In this document: in pieces, positions 18,070-29,300 of the stretch
Position numbering within the stretch: position 1 is the stretch's first letter
How the letters are laid out: each line of letters opens with the position of its first letter
Origin: Methanococcoides sp. EBM-47
Lineage (GTDB): Archaea > Halobacteriota > Methanosarcinia > Methanosarcinales > Methanosarcinaceae
DNA: 64,000 nt
NCBI GenBank assembly: GCA_001896725.1
Contig: MPPA01000009.1
Coordinates: forward strand, 62,001 to 126,000
Reading direction: 5' to 3'
Notes under the pieces: model-generated
Told to the model about the DNA's origin: nothing
What the model saw: the letters and a program-made list of their open reading frames with translations, nothing else
Database searches by the model: none
Translations under genes and position numbers: made by a program

Positions 18070-20580
18070 TTATGCCTCTGAGACTTCCTGTATCCTCTTC
18101 TCCTGCTCTTTCATCTCCTTGATCTCTCTGAGGCGGCGGATAATGACCTCCAGCAGGAATATAATAAGCGCTGCCAGGATAAAGTAGATCTTCTGGCTTA
18201 TTGGTTCTTTTATAAGTTTCTGGGAATTATTCTTTGCGTCCTTTAAGAGCAGAGCCTGTGCTTCATTTTTGGTGTATGTTTTTCCACCATTGGCCTTGAT
18301 CATCATTTCAAGGTCCGGGTTAACTCCCACATCTCTGTATTCCAGAGCATAGTTCACTGCTATCGGATATCCAGATATGTGATGCACTCCCACCTGACCA
18401 ACGTCTATCGTTGTTTCATATGTGTCCTTGCCTGTAAGTGAAAGGTCAATACTTCTCGTATCATCAAGTGTGATGGTGGGTATACCTTCGTCATACATGG
18501 TGAGCTTAAGCTGTGCAGGAGTACCGAACCATGTGTCCTCTGCCTCTAGCACAGCTCCTTCCTCCACCTGTGGATCGCCAATGAGCCAGTTCATAGTGGA
18601 TGAAGTGAGCCTTGAGTTATTGCCGGAGTACATCTGCGTGCTCCACATGTTGTCATAACCTTTACCATTGTCCGTACTCAATGAGGCCACGCGTCCCAGA
18701 CCATATCTCCACACAGTGAGCACAGGTTTGCCTGTGGAAGTGAGGACCAGCCTGTCAGCACCAGGTTTTGGTGTTACGTCATTATAGCCTGTGATGTTAC
18801 CTGAAATGTTCACATCCCTTGTGATAAAGTGCGTTGGATTGTATTTGATAAGGGTAAATGCGCTATGGTCCACTGATTCATTGGTATCTGGATGCTCCAG
18901 CTCATCGAATTCAATGTTGACCCTTTCCCCTTGTTGTATCTGGAAATAAGTTCCATTCACAGCCTGCATCAAGTTCTCTCCATATATTGAATGGGTTCTT
19001 GGGTCCCTGTACATGGTAGCAGTGCTCATAATGTGAACAAAATACAATTTTACATTCTGTTCAGTTAACTTTTGTGCGACTTCAAGACTTTGAGTGTAAA
19101 AATCAGCGATGCCTCCATCAGAAACAATAATGACATCCAGTTCTCCAGTACCTGTTCTTAACCATTCATCAGCAATGGACAAACCGCTGTCTAATGATGT
19201 CTGACTGGTCAAACTGGGGGTCAATGCCAGGATCTGGGATTCAAGCCGTTCTATGTTCGAGGGTATACCAAAATACACAAGACCATCTGAAACATCAGTG
19301 GCTTCCGTACCGAAAGCAATAACACCTACATTTGCACTTCGAAGCCCTTCATTTCGTAATATTGATATGGCGTTTGCTTTTATCTCGTCACCTATTGGAT
19401 TTCCTTGTACTCCAACAGAACCTTCAGTTGAAGGTGTCGATCCATTGATAGTACTTGAAGAAACATCAAGTACCAATACCACATTCCTGCCACCTTTCCA
19501 TTCAGTAGCTTTGGAATATACGGGCAATATACTCTCAAGAGATGAATTCAGATAATTTCCATAGTCATATGAACTATCTCCGCCTACCACATAAAGACCA
19601 CCACCGGAACTGACATAATCCTTCAGGGTCTGTATATCTGATCCGGATAGTGAATTGATGTTCCTGTTATCCAGGACTACGGCCTTTTTATTTTCCAGAT
19701 CAGTTAGTTGAGCATTTGTTGAGGTATCATACAGCTTAAGCAGTACGTTAGCCATAGATGAACTGGTATCATCAGTAATGAGCTGTATCTTTGGTTTTGG
19801 CACAACATACACGGTCTTATAAAAAATGTTATTGATGGGCTGGATATCCTCCCCCTCAACTGTAACACTGGCAGTTATCTTATGAGCACCCAGGGAGTCA
19901 AAGGTGTGCGTTGCAAGTATTTTCCTCTGATACCCTTCTTGAGTATATGTCTTGCTGGGATCCGGTAATAGTTTATCATCTACGTACACTTCTATATCGT
20001 AGCTGATAGGAGTATCCTTTGCCTGCTGGACGACCATCTCGAACACATATTCATTGTTCTGAACTGCTGTCTTCTCACTGTTTATGTGCAAACTGACGTC
20101 ATTTGCTTTCACTTCAGGGATCACAGAGTAAACCGTGGTGCCTGCCTCCTTTGCAAATCCCAGGGCTTCTTCCAGACCCTGACCCTTGTTATTGTTGCCG
20201 TCAGAAACGAGAACTATCTGATTATCCCCACGGGCATATTGCACAATCACATCACCAAGGGCTGTGTTCTCACCTGTAAGCTTCACAGCTTTTGTGGGTG
20301 TGTTCGCTGCCAGGGATGCATATAACTCTGTGGCCGTCTGCTTTTCGAAAAGCTCCATGCTCGCGGTCTCATCGGATATCAGAACAATGTCAGGATTCTC
20401 ACTGCTTGATATCCTGCTCACAACATTGTAAGGGGATGCAAGAGCAATGATCAGTAATGTAAGCACCACTACGCGGGATATGATCAGACCTCTTTTAGCA
20501 CCCTTGCGGATGAGATAGATTCCCGCTGCCACTACTGGCACCACAAGCCACAGCATCTCTGGTTGCTGCATGTTCAGCAT
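18070..20580 (-). CDS. large VWA-domain membrane protein, moxR-cluster type
   Basis: 836 residues from the ATG at 20580, which overlaps the preceding stop as TGATG, so translation is coupled. Two N-terminal membrane helices are followed by a degenerate VWA-like segment (VLISDETASMELF), an extracellular-type beta region, a glutamine-amidotransferase-like segment (YVSSGGGLYVVGGDSSYD), and a true VWA with MIDAS-type 'LDVSSSTINGS' near 370. Near the C-terminus are a membrane helix and a charged tail. In MoxR-linked clusters such proteins are thought to assemble or mature large complexes with help of the AAA+ ATPase. Which complex is unknown. Confidence 0.8.
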   Translation of the reverse strand: MLNMQQPEMLWLVVPVVAAGIYLIRKGAKRGLIISRVVVLTLLIIALASPYNVVSRISSSENPDIVLISDETASMELFEKQTATELYASLAANTPTKAVKLTGENTALGDVIVQYARGDNQIVLVSDGNNNKGQGLEEALGFAKEAGTTVYSVIPEVKANDVSLHINSEKTAVQNNEYVFEMVVQQAKDTPISYDIEVYVDDKLLPDPSKTYTQEGYQRKILATHTFDSLGAHKITASVTVEGEDIQPINNIFYKTVYVVPKPKIQLITDDTSSSMANVLLKLYDTSTNAQLTDLENKKAVVLDNRNINSLSGSDIQTLKDYVSSGGGLYVVGGDSSYDYGNYLNSSLESILPVYSKATEWKGGRNVVLVLDVSSSTINGSTPSTEGSVGVQGNPIGDEIKANAISILRNEGLRSANVGVIAFGTEATDVSDGLVYFGIPSNIERLESQILALTPSLTSQTSLDSGLSIADEWLRTGTGELDVIIVSDGGIADFYTQSLEVAQKLTEQNVKLYFVHIMSTATMYRDPRTHSIYGENLMQAVNGTYFQIQQGERVNIEFDELEHPDTNESVDHSAFTLIKYNPTHFITRDVNISGNITGYNDVTPKPGADRLVLTSTGKPVLTVWRYGLGRVASLSTDNGKGYDNMWSTQMYSGNNSRLTSSTMNWLIGDPQVEEGAVLEAEDTWFGTPAQLKLTMYDEGIPTITLDDTRSIDLSLTGKDTYETTIDVGQVGVHHISGYPIAVNYALEYRDVGVNPDLEMMIKANGGKTYTKNEAQALLLKDAKNNSQKLIKEPISQKIYFILAALIIFLLEVIIRRLREIKEMKEQEKRIQEVSEA

Positions 20581-22454
20581 CACAGTTCACCTCTTTTTTT
20601 GATGATGTACAGCTCCAGGATGACCAGAAGTAGTACCAATGCTATCATAATAGTGTCCAGGTAATTCTTAGATTCGTATGTTGTTGTCCTTATTATGGAA
20701 GGCCCATCCTTCGAGTATGCTCTTTCCATGACATCAGAAGCGTCAATGGTGGTATCGGATTCCTTATCATTGTACAGGTTAACAGCAATGGTCCTGCCTG
20801 CAACCTCATATAGACCTGCGCTGCTGTACAGCACCCTCTTTGTGGTCTCTGTTCCATCAGGGGTCTTGATTTGCTGCTCCTTCGACAAGGTTGAAATGGC
20901 TCCTGTCTTTAGATTATACTCTGAGATGTCCCCTGAACCACCCAGCCACCCTACGAGCTTGAACCAGAACACAGGGAAATCAGGCAGGTTATGGAAGTTG
21001 TTCCAGGCCACCTCTCCAAGCTGATCACTGAACCCTACGTAGACGACCGTGCCTTCGCCCACTGCTGTGAAAGCCAGCATCGGAGTACCTTTGTCTGATA
21101 CAACGAGGTTGGTGGTGCCCAGCCTGGGGGTCGCGTTCAGGTACTTATATATTGCTATATCGTCCAGGGCCAGATCATCAGTAAGCCTTGTGGACTGGTT
21201 CACCTTCATCTGCAGACCCCTTTGTGTCTCTATTATATTTGATGTTCTTACAGGCAGCAATTTCTGTAGTTCCAGGTCTGCACCCTGTGCAGCAAGACTG
21301 TCACTTGCGATGAATATAACCTTGCCTCCACCATTAATATAGGATGAGAGCAGTGAGATCTCACCGGATGAGAGGGACTGGTTGGCTTTGGCAACTACGA
21401 CCACACTGAACCGTGCCAGATCCTGTGGCACTACCGTGGCTGATGTGGTTCCAATTCCCGGCATAAGGGACACTGAGGTCATAGAGGGTAGTAATGACTG
21501 ATCGGAGACGAACAGTATGCGCTTGTTCGAGATCCTGGGTATTGATACATAGGCAGTATTGTCCACAGGCAAACTGTCATCTCTGCTGATCTTGATCGTG
21601 GTGATGCCTGCACTCATGTTCGTAAGAATGAACTGTTGCGTGGACTTCGCTTTTACTGGCAGGTCGATGTTCTTGACCGTACTTTCTCCATCTGTAGTGA
21701 TGATCTCGATCGGCACGTTCCGGTCACTGCCGCCATAGTTCTTTAAAACACAACTATAGGTGTAGCCACTCTGTGTGGTTTCAAGCCTTCCCTGTATGAT
21801 CCCTATATTATCTGCGGTATTGCCTATCTTTACGAACTCCACCTTAAGACCGTATGATTCTGCCAGGTTCTTTGCAGAAACCGGATCTTCACCTTCCCAG
21901 TTAGTGAGATCCGAGATAACTATAAGCCTCCCGCCACCCTGGGACAGCATTCTCATACCCGTGCCCATGGCAGCAGAGATATCTGCTACTGTTGCACCGG
22001 GTCTAAGGGTTGAAAGGGTTTTCTGTGCGGTGGTTGCATCCTGTCCTTCGAGCAATGTAACAGGAACATTATGAGCAAGCACTATGCTGTTCGTCTTGCT
22101 CACATAATCCTTTGCTTTATTAATGGCTTCCTGGAAACGATCATCAGTCTGCATGCTGGCTGACATATCTATCACCAGTACCGTATGCTCATCGCTCAGA
22201 GGTTCATTCGTGATGATGTAAGGCGCAGCAGCCGCAAGGGACAACATAATGAGCACCAGTAGCTGTATAAGGAACAAAGGGTCTTTGATAAGTTTTGTAA
22301 TGGAAGTGAAGAAGCGCTTCTTTTCTTCCACCTGCATGAGGAACATCACAGATGGTATCCTCACCACAAGAGGTTTTGGCCTCAGAAGGTAGAGCACGAT
22401 AAGGGGAATGACGCTTAGCAGCGCCATCAGCGCCAAGGGTGTCCCAAAGGCCAT
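20580..22454 (-). CDS. BatA/VWA-domain membrane protein
   Basis: 624 residues. An N-terminal 'BatA' pattern with two helices (PLALMALLSVIPLIVLYLL and a second near 58-78) flanks the 'RPKPLVVRIPSVMFL' region. It is followed by a VWA domain with an intact MIDAS (VIDMSASMQTD), a CARDB-like middle, a GATase-like segment (SSYINGGGKVIFIASD) and a C-terminal helix. ATG 22454 starts one base after the DUF58 stop. It is probably a partner of the other VWA protein and of the DUF58 protein in one membrane assembly. Confidence 0.85.
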   Translation of the reverse strand: MAFGTPLALMALLSVIPLIVLYLLRPKPLVVRIPSVMFLMQVEEKKRFFTSITKLIKDPLFLIQLLVLIMLSLAAAAPYIITNEPLSDEHTVLVIDMSASMQTDDRFQEAINKAKDYVSKTNSIVLAHNVPVTLLEGQDATTAQKTLSTLRPGATVADISAAMGTGMRMLSQGGGRLIVISDLTNWEGEDPVSAKNLAESYGLKVEFVKIGNTADNIGIIQGRLETTQSGYTYSCVLKNYGGSDRNVPIEIITTDGESTVKNIDLPVKAKSTQQFILTNMSAGITTIKISRDDSLPVDNTAYVSIPRISNKRILFVSDQSLLPSMTSVSLMPGIGTTSATVVPQDLARFSVVVVAKANQSLSSGEISLLSSYINGGGKVIFIASDSLAAQGADLELQKLLPVRTSNIIETQRGLQMKVNQSTRLTDDLALDDIAIYKYLNATPRLGTTNLVVSDKGTPMLAFTAVGEGTVVYVGFSDQLGEVAWNNFHNLPDFPVFWFKLVGWLGGSGDISEYNLKTGAISTLSKEQQIKTPDGTETTKRVLYSSAGLYEVAGRTIAVNLYNDKESDTTIDASDVMERAYSKDGPSIIRTTTYESKNYLDTIMIALVLLLVILELYIIKKRGEL

Positions 22455-22455
22455 A

Positions 22456-23334
22456 TCAGCGTCTCCTGTCTATGGTATAAAGGAAAGCTTCAAAGATGGG
22501 CACATCTGTGGTGAAAGCGTAATATTCTGCTCCTACGTGGTAGCATGCATCCTTAATGCTGTTCATATGCTCCATCAATTTGCGCTGGTAGCTTTCCTTG
22601 AAGCTGTCACTTACATAAGTTTTAAGGTCTTTCTCTGTTTCCAGGTCCATGAACTTTGTATGACCATGCACCTGGAGCTGGGCTTCTGTCCTGTCCAGCA
22701 CCTGTACAAGGATGAGATCGTGGTCCGAAAAGCGATATATAGCCGATCTGATCGAATCCAGACTGTCCATGAAATCCGATATGATTATCACGAGCGACCG
22801 GGAATGGATAGCACGGCGGTACCTGATGATACTTTCACGTATATCTGTCCTACCCTGCAGTTTTGTGGTCTCCAGTCTGTCCAGTGTCTGGAACAGGTAT
22901 TTCTTTCCTCTGCGTGGCTCAGATATATCCACATCTTCAGAAAAGGTGGAAATTGCGAACTTATCATTGTCCTTTGTGACCATATATGCAAAACCCATGG
23001 CAAGCATCAGACCATATTCGAATTTAGTGGTAGCCTTTTCAGGATAGTCCATGCTCTTGCTGGCATCCAGCAATATATGAGCTGTGAGGGATTTATCTTC
23101 TTCGAACTGCCGCACATACAGTTTTTCTGACCGTGCATAGATTTTCCAGTCAATGGACCTGGGCTCGTCCCCGGGATAGTATTCCCTGAACCCTACTGTA
23201 TTTATGCCTCTGCCACTGTTAACAGAGCGCCGGCTACCAGCATATACACTGGACACTCTTTTGTTCACCATGAAAGAGAAACGGTCAAGCTGCCGAAAAA
23301 AATCCGCATTTATAGTGTGTTTGCCGGGGTCCAT
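22456..23334 (-). CDS. DUF58 domain protein
   Basis: 292 residues with the DUF58 signature 'GFREYYPGDEPRSIDWKIYARSEKLYVRQFEEDKS', seen in two parts (YYPGDEPRSIDW and LYVRQFEEDK), followed by a VWA-like fold with 'LLDASKSMD' as the metal-binding loop. DUF58 proteins are nearly always encoded beside MoxR ATPases, as here (12 bases downstream), and are believed to bridge the ATPase and the VWA membrane partners. Confidence 0.9.
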   Translation of the reverse strand: MDPGKHTINADFFRQLDRFSFMVNKRVSSVYAGSRRSVNSGRGINTVGFREYYPGDEPRSIDWKIYARSEKLYVRQFEEDKSLTAHILLDASKSMDYPEKATTKFEYGLMLAMGFAYMVTKDNDKFAISTFSEDVDISEPRRGKKYLFQTLDRLETTKLQGRTDIRESIIRYRRAIHSRSLVIIISDFMDSLDSIRSAIYRFSDHDLILVQVLDRTEAQLQVHGHTKFMDLETEKDLKTYVSDSFKESYQRKLMEHMNSIKDACYHVGAEYYAFTTDVPIFEAFLYTIDRRR

Positions 23335-23346
23335 GTCCTTCCTGTT

Positions 23347-24321
23347 TTATTTAACCTGTGCAAGTATTCCCTTGATCATCTGGTCTGCAGTGATACCGCG
23401 CCTTTCAGATTCGAAAGAAAGCCCGATCCTGTGACGAAGTATCGGATAGGCCATTGCCTCTATATCTTCTTCGCTCACGTAATTCCTGCCTTTGATCAGG
23501 GCACGTGCCTTTGCGGCCAGTATAAGACCTATGGACGCTCTTGGAGATGCACCGTACTCTATATGTTCGCTGTTCTGCCGTGTAGCCAGCACTATCTTTA
23601 CGGCCCTTGACTTTAATTGGTCAGAGATCGGCACTTCGGTTGTCAGTTTCTGCAGGTCTAGCAATGTGCTCTTGTTCATGATCTTTCTGACCTGCGGTGT
23701 GTCCATTTTAGTGTACCTGTCCACAATGCTGAGCTCCTGCTCGAATGTGGGATAATCCAGCAATATCTTGAGCAGGAACCTGTCCAGTTGTGCCTCAGGA
23801 AGTGGGAATGTGCCCTCCATCTCAATGGGGTTCTGTGTGGCCAGGATAAAGAACGGCTTGTCGAGCAGGTAAGTATCATTGGCTACGGTGATCTGTTTTT
23901 CCTGCATGGCCTCAAGCATTGAGGATTGCGTCTTGGGAGAGGCACGATTGATCTCATCTGCAAGTACTATGTTGGCGAAGATAGGCCCTGCCTGGAACTT
24001 GAAAGACTTGACACCACCATGCTCCTCGATAATGTTAGTTCCCGTGATATCCGCAGGCATCAGGTCCGGTGTACACTGGATCCTGCTAAAGCGCAGGTCC
24101 ATGACCTTTGCTATCGTAGAAATGGTCAAAGTCTTTCCTAGACCGGGATTGCTCTCCACCAAAGCATGCCCATTACAGAGCATAGCAATGATCATCTGTT
24201 CCACATACTCTTGTTGTCCCACTATGACCTTACCGATCTCAGCGAACAATGCATTGAACATCTCACTGGCAAGCCGGTACGTCTGGGACAGATTTCCTGC
24301 GTTCATTTCACTGGAGTTCAT
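23347..24321 (-). CDS. moxR: MoxR-family AAA+ ATPase
   Basis: 324 residues from the ATG at 24321, which has AGGAG eight bases upstream. The ATG at 24345 lacks such a site. Walker A is SNPGLGKT, Walker B is 'VLADEINRA', sensor 1 is 'ILATQNP' and the arginine region is 'GASPRASIGLI'. MoxR ATPases act as chaperones for metal insertion or for assembly of protein complexes and work with VWA proteins. It leads the cluster moxR, DUF58, VWA, VWA and lies 51 bases after the DUF gene upstream. Confidence 0.95.
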   Translation of the reverse strand: MNSSEMNAGNLSQTYRLASEMFNALFAEIGKVIVGQQEYVEQMIIAMLCNGHALVESNPGLGKTLTISTIAKVMDLRFSRIQCTPDLMPADITGTNIIEEHGGVKSFKFQAGPIFANIVLADEINRASPKTQSSMLEAMQEKQITVANDTYLLDKPFFILATQNPIEMEGTFPLPEAQLDRFLLKILLDYPTFEQELSIVDRYTKMDTPQVRKIMNKSTLLDLQKLTTEVPISDQLKSRAVKIVLATRQNSEHIEYGASPRASIGLILAAKARALIKGRNYVSEEDIEAMAYPILRHRIGLSFESERRGITADQMIKGILAQVK

Positions 24322-24372
24322 CTCTGGTCTCCTTTTTATATTCATGGATCAATATTAGGGGTTTGTTTACCA

Positions 24373-25254
24373 TTATTTTCCTGCCATCTTCTCAAAGTAC
24401 TGTTTGATAATGTTTTCATAACCTTCAGGCAGTTTCTCGGAATAGATCGGAGAAGATATTGTACTAGTTTCGTATGCATAGGATGGAAGGAAATCCCCTG
24501 GCGTGATATTGGTCTGTTCACCCGGAGTAAAACCCATGCCTGTACCAGGCGGAAGTGTCAGATCGACCTGTTTTCCTTCAACGATCACAACCGATGGTTC
24601 ACCTAAAAGATCTTCTGAGGACTGGTTTTCTGGTTCATCTGATGTGCCTTCCATTACAGCCAGGTCCGAGCTTTCATCTTCATTTTCAGGTAACAAGGAA
24701 CCTAAGATGTCTTCAGGTGTAGAGGATATACGATATTCGCTCACGCTAACATACGTAAGTAAAGAAATAGCTATCAATAAAGAGAAGAGGCCAATATACA
24801 TTCTTTTCTTGTTGAAAAAAGCAGCTGGGATCACATTGGCAGAGTCTTTTATTACATTTTCCTGGAGGTCTGCAACTATGATGTTATCAACTTCACGATT
24901 GTCATACGCAGTGCTGAGCCTCTCATGCAGCACCGGGTATCTGTTTTCAACAATGTCTATTGTATCTCTTTTATCACTCTTTATGTGCACTATGAAAGTT
25001 ATCAAAAGTCCAATGGCCAACGACAGGAAGAACAAGAAGACCTTAGGATATGTAAGACTTGCACCAAGAACACTTATCGATGCAGAGGAATATATTTCAA
25101 GTGCAGGGAACATCCCAAAGACCATTTCCATGTTGACGATCAGCAAAATGGCATACACTAGGAATGTTATGGAAATAACATCAAGCAGTTTATATAAACG
25201 CCTGTACTTTTTAATAGCCGTATCTATATCCCTTATGAAGTCTTCGACCTTCAT
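24373..25254 (-). CDS. membrane protein upstream of moxR, unknown
   Basis: 293 residues with an N-terminal pair of membrane helices (about 23-45 and 66-90), a soluble stretch with 'RYPVLHERLSTAYDNREVDN', another helix near 150-167 and a long acidic, low-complexity C-terminal tail rich in E, S and P. It resembles the small hydrophobic proteins that precede MoxR clusters in methanogens, but I cannot name the family with confidence. Gene order and close spacing suggest it is part of the same assembly system. Confidence 0.6.
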   Translation of the reverse strand: MKVEDFIRDIDTAIKKYRRLYKLLDVISITFLVYAILLIVNMEMVFGMFPALEIYSSASISVLGASLTYPKVFLFFLSLAIGLLITFIVHIKSDKRDTIDIVENRYPVLHERLSTAYDNREVDNIIVADLQENVIKDSANVIPAAFFNKKRMYIGLFSLLIAISLLTYVSVSEYRISSTPEDILGSLLPENEDESSDLAVMEGTSDEPENQSSEDLLGEPSVVIVEGKQVDLTLPPGTGMGFTPGEQTNITPGDFLPSYAYETSTISSPIYSEKLPEGYENIIKQYFEKMAGK

Positions 25255-25295
25255 AGTAATGCACTCATCCTGATGCCCATGTCCCCTATGTTATT

Positions 25296-26189
25296 TCATA
25301 TCATCTCATAAGAGCCAAGCACTTTCATCATCCCTGCTTTTGGCAGAATGCTATTTAAAGCATCTTTTATAATAGTATCGCTGATATTCCCTGCGAAGTC
25401 TATGTAAAAGACATAATCCCCCAGGATGCGTTTCGAAGGCCTGGATTCAATACGTGTCAGATTGATATTCCTGATAGCGAATTCGCCCAGCAGGTCATAC
25501 AATGCCCCTGGTCTGTCCCTGTCAAGGTAGACTATGATAGACGTTCTGTGAAGAAGACCACTTTTTGCAATGTCATCGGATCCAGCTACACTTCCATCGG
25601 TAGTTTTCCAGGCAAGATCGTCATTTTCATGTTTTTTCCTGAATACTATAAAACGTGTATGATTGCTGTTATAGTCCTGAACATTGCAGAGCAGCAGGTT
25701 CAGCCCATACATGATAGCTGATTCCCTGGACGCAATGGCTGCCATTTCCTCGAACTCTGTAGCAAGTTTAGCTGCATGAGAGGTGCTGCCTGTTGTGCGA
25801 ATCTCCGCATGAGGAAAATGGATTTTAATGAACTGTCTGCATTGTCCCAGTGCCTGGGGATGGGAAAGTATCACCCGTATATCCTTGATGTTCCCCTTGG
25901 ACAACAAACAGTGCTCAATGGGCACAACGATCTCTCCGATGATCTGGATTTCGTGTTCCATGAGCATGTCCAGGGTAACGCCCACAGAGCCTTCGATGGA
26001 GTTCTCCACAGGCACGATGCCGGTATCAACGGCATTGGTCACAACTGAATCAAAAGTATCGATAATATCATCACAATATTGGATGGTTATATCTTTTAAT
26101 AAAGGGTAAGAAGCGTGTTCTTTTTCGAGCCACAGGTGAGCAGCTTTATCCGAATATGACCCTTTGGGCCCAAGCACACCAATGTTCAT
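25296..26189 (-). CDS. pheA: prephenate dehydratase
   Basis: 297 residues from the ATG at 26189 (a 334-residue frame extends further but adds unrelated residues). The start 'NIGVLGPKGSYSDKAA', 'VVPIEHCLLSK', 'LSHPQALGQCRQF', the substrate-binding 'NHTRFIVF' (TRF motif) and a C-terminal ACT domain with 'RPGALYDLLGEFAIRNINLTRIESRP' identify PheA. It converts prephenate to phenylpyruvate, with feedback by phenylalanine through the ACT domain. It is a separate gene on the minus strand next to the moxR cluster. Confidence 0.95.
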   Translation of the reverse strand: MNIGVLGPKGSYSDKAAHLWLEKEHASYPLLKDITIQYCDDIIDTFDSVVTNAVDTGIVPVENSIEGSVGVTLDMLMEHEIQIIGEIVVPIEHCLLSKGNIKDIRVILSHPQALGQCRQFIKIHFPHAEIRTTGSTSHAAKLATEFEEMAAIASRESAIMYGLNLLLCNVQDYNSNHTRFIVFRKKHENDDLAWKTTDGSVAGSDDIAKSGLLHRTSIIVYLDRDRPGALYDLLGEFAIRNINLTRIESRPSKRILGDYVFYIDFAGNISDTIIKDALNSILPKAGMMKVLGSYEMI

Positions 26190-26381
26190 AATAGTTAAAA
26201 TACAACACATACTATATAATTGCGTATGGGTGGTATTCAGGTGCTCATTAAACATTGATGTTCTTATTTTCAGGTTTGGGAATTTCCTCAGATAAAGCAC
26301 TTATACGGAATATACAAAACCACAATATTTAAATAATTATACTGTATTTAACTTGGGAAAGAACTTATACAGGATAGCACT

Positions 26382-29300
26382 ATGGCAAGGGAATGGAAAA
26401 AGGGACTGCATGAACTCATTACTGATACCGCTGCCTACGTTCCTTTTGCATTGATAGGTATATTTATCCTGCTATTATCATTAATGCTGGCGTTCGACCT
26501 TACACGTATGGACTATCAGCTTGCAGAGATTGTATATTCAAGTGATGTTTCAGATCCGCAGCATGATATCCTAGACATGGCATGCGCAGATATATCGCGA
26601 TGTCTTAACTATGCAGGTATGGAAGCTTTAGAGTGGCGGGGTGAGCATCCGGTCATCCAGCCGGAATATACTTCTGTGGGATCGTGGAGCAATAAGGGCT
26701 ATGAGGCCCGTCCCCTGAATAAAGATGTTGAACCTGGCGATGTTTTACAGGTAAAAGTGGAACTTCCCTCTAATATCTTAGGAGCCTTGCTTTCTCTTAT
26801 CAGCAACAAGGACAGGGTGCTCACAGTATATGATGAGAGCGGCAGTTTCAATATGAGCTTCAACTATAATGGATCCCATAGCTTATGGGGAAGTTCTTCA
26901 TTCGTACAGGAGCTGAAGATACCAGCAGATGCTTCATATGGTCTTGGGTCTGTTGTCCTGAGAGTTGGCAATGATGTACAGGCCACGGATTGGTTCCATG
27001 TGGGTACAAACCCCATAAAGGATATCGTTGCAGCACGCTTTAATGAACTGATGAAGAACAACTACAGGAACGGGGTGCACAGAACAGGACGATATGTACT
27101 GGATGTGAACGAAGATATATCTCCTGAACAGATCATTATCGGTAAAGTGAACGGAACTCTAAGTAGAAGTATACCACAGGACCATAAAGATTACGTCATT
27201 CATTATACTCTTACGATAAAACAACTTAACTATACTCTCACAGATATCGATACAGGTATAAAGACAAATGGAAGCATGGATATCTTTACGCCAGTGGATT
27301 CTAGAGAACCATTGCTGGCACAGCTCACCTCAGAGTATGAACGGGAGCTCAACACTGGTGTAGTACCAGACATTGTACTGGGCCTGTCGAATGTGCGCTC
27401 TTTTATCTATGGTCCCTGGCAGCATTATGCAGGGGGACCACTGAACATCCTAACAGGTCCTTCCATTGCAGGTGCCGTAAATGCAGGTACGATATACGGC
27501 CAGAAACAGATTTTTGATGCTGTTGACCCCTGGCCCCTGATGTACACAGGATACTACAATGGAAAAACATTATATCGTGATCTAAAAAGAGATACTTCTG
27601 ATTATGATCAGCAGAAAGGTGATCTTTCAACAGTATATACTGGATTTGCAACAAGCGGTTCTTTCAATATGGATATGGAACAAAGCATAGATGGTTCGAT
27701 GAAAGATGCAGGTACCAGCCTGCAGAGCATAGAGGATGCTTCTTCCGTGACCATAGCGGTCTCTAATTACACAGCAGCTGTGAAAAATGGCTGGATGTTC
27801 AATGACCAGGTATGGGGTCCTGAAGACCCCGATCTTATACATAATGTGACCCGTATGATCTATAGTGCCGAGGTCATGCCGGAAATATCAAGGAGTGGTG
27901 TGAATGACAGACCCGAAGTGCATGATATACAGGTTGAAACCTTCTTTGATCCTAGTACGGTTAACATGAGAATGAGCTTTTCTTTCTATTATCTTACATG
28001 GGATGCCGAATATCTTGTATCTCTATGGCATGAAGGGGCTATTGTACCAGGATACTTCTTCGAGAACCGAAGCAGGATCAGTTATAGTGAAAAGATCATG
28101 AAACCCAGCTACATTGCAGATCTGGACATTGCCAACTGGCAGATCACAAATGCAAGGCTTGAGCACCAGTCCACTTCTTTGGAGAACCTCAGGATCACGC
28201 CTTTAATGAAGTATGCAGGAAATGATACCCTCCTTGGTATGGAACGTGAGGGAGGCTTCCTGAACAGTGAATCACGCTCCTTTGACTGGGATATCGAGTA
28301 TGTTATTGAGTTCGATATCTATTCCCAGTGGGAGTTGAAATACGATTATGCATATACACATACAGGCGTCATTGACAACAATCATGATGTTGAAAGGTTG
28401 GGCACATTTGGTCATGTACAACAAACACATAAAGAGCTTGAGAAAGAGAACATTACCTTTGTTTACCATAAATGTTTCAGGACAAGTACCTATGATGGAC
28501 TTGCAGAATATGAACAGACCATTGGAAATGAGTTCAGGGATACTGTGGTAACTGTTGGCAATGCGCAATTAACAGATACCTGCTGCAGTGATGCAGCAGA
28601 TAAGTACAGGGAAGCGTATGTGGATATAGCGCAGATCGAAAAGGAATATGAAATGTTCAGTGATGGTACTAATATTCCCAGACGCATCGTTGCATGTGAT
28701 GTGCCGATATGGCTTCCTGGCCTCATGACAGAGGATCTGCTCTCCATGCTTGGTGAAATGGACGATACCGGACCTTCGCGTACGGTCTACCTGATGGGTG
28801 ATAACCTGGGCCGCAATCCTGCTGATCTTTTTTGTGATGCTGCTGAGGACATGGCTCTGGAAATGGAATATGAAAGAGAGTTGTATGTACAGGCAGAAAG
28901 TCATTTCACTGGGAATGATTTCACGACCTCCAGTGATGCAGCCCGGATGATAGCAAAGAACGAGTCTTATGAGAAGACCATACAAAGGCTTGTGGATAGC
29001 AATGCAAATGTAAAAAGTTCTTTAGACGGGTATCTGAACGATGTCTTTTCGAAAAGGACGGGGGCTGCATTTTATGATCTGTTAGGAGGTCTCTCTCCCT
29101 CTGAACTGCTTTTCAATAACCCTGCTCTGTCCATGGCAACAAATGCGATGGCACAGGATATGGGCGTCATCGATACTATGAAAGTGGTGGGCTGGCCACA
29201 CAGCAAATACAGCTGGACCGAGAATATGACCCTGCTGGTGGACCAATACCCTGACTACCTATACCATGATGAGGGATTTGACCTGCAGGAACAGTTCATA

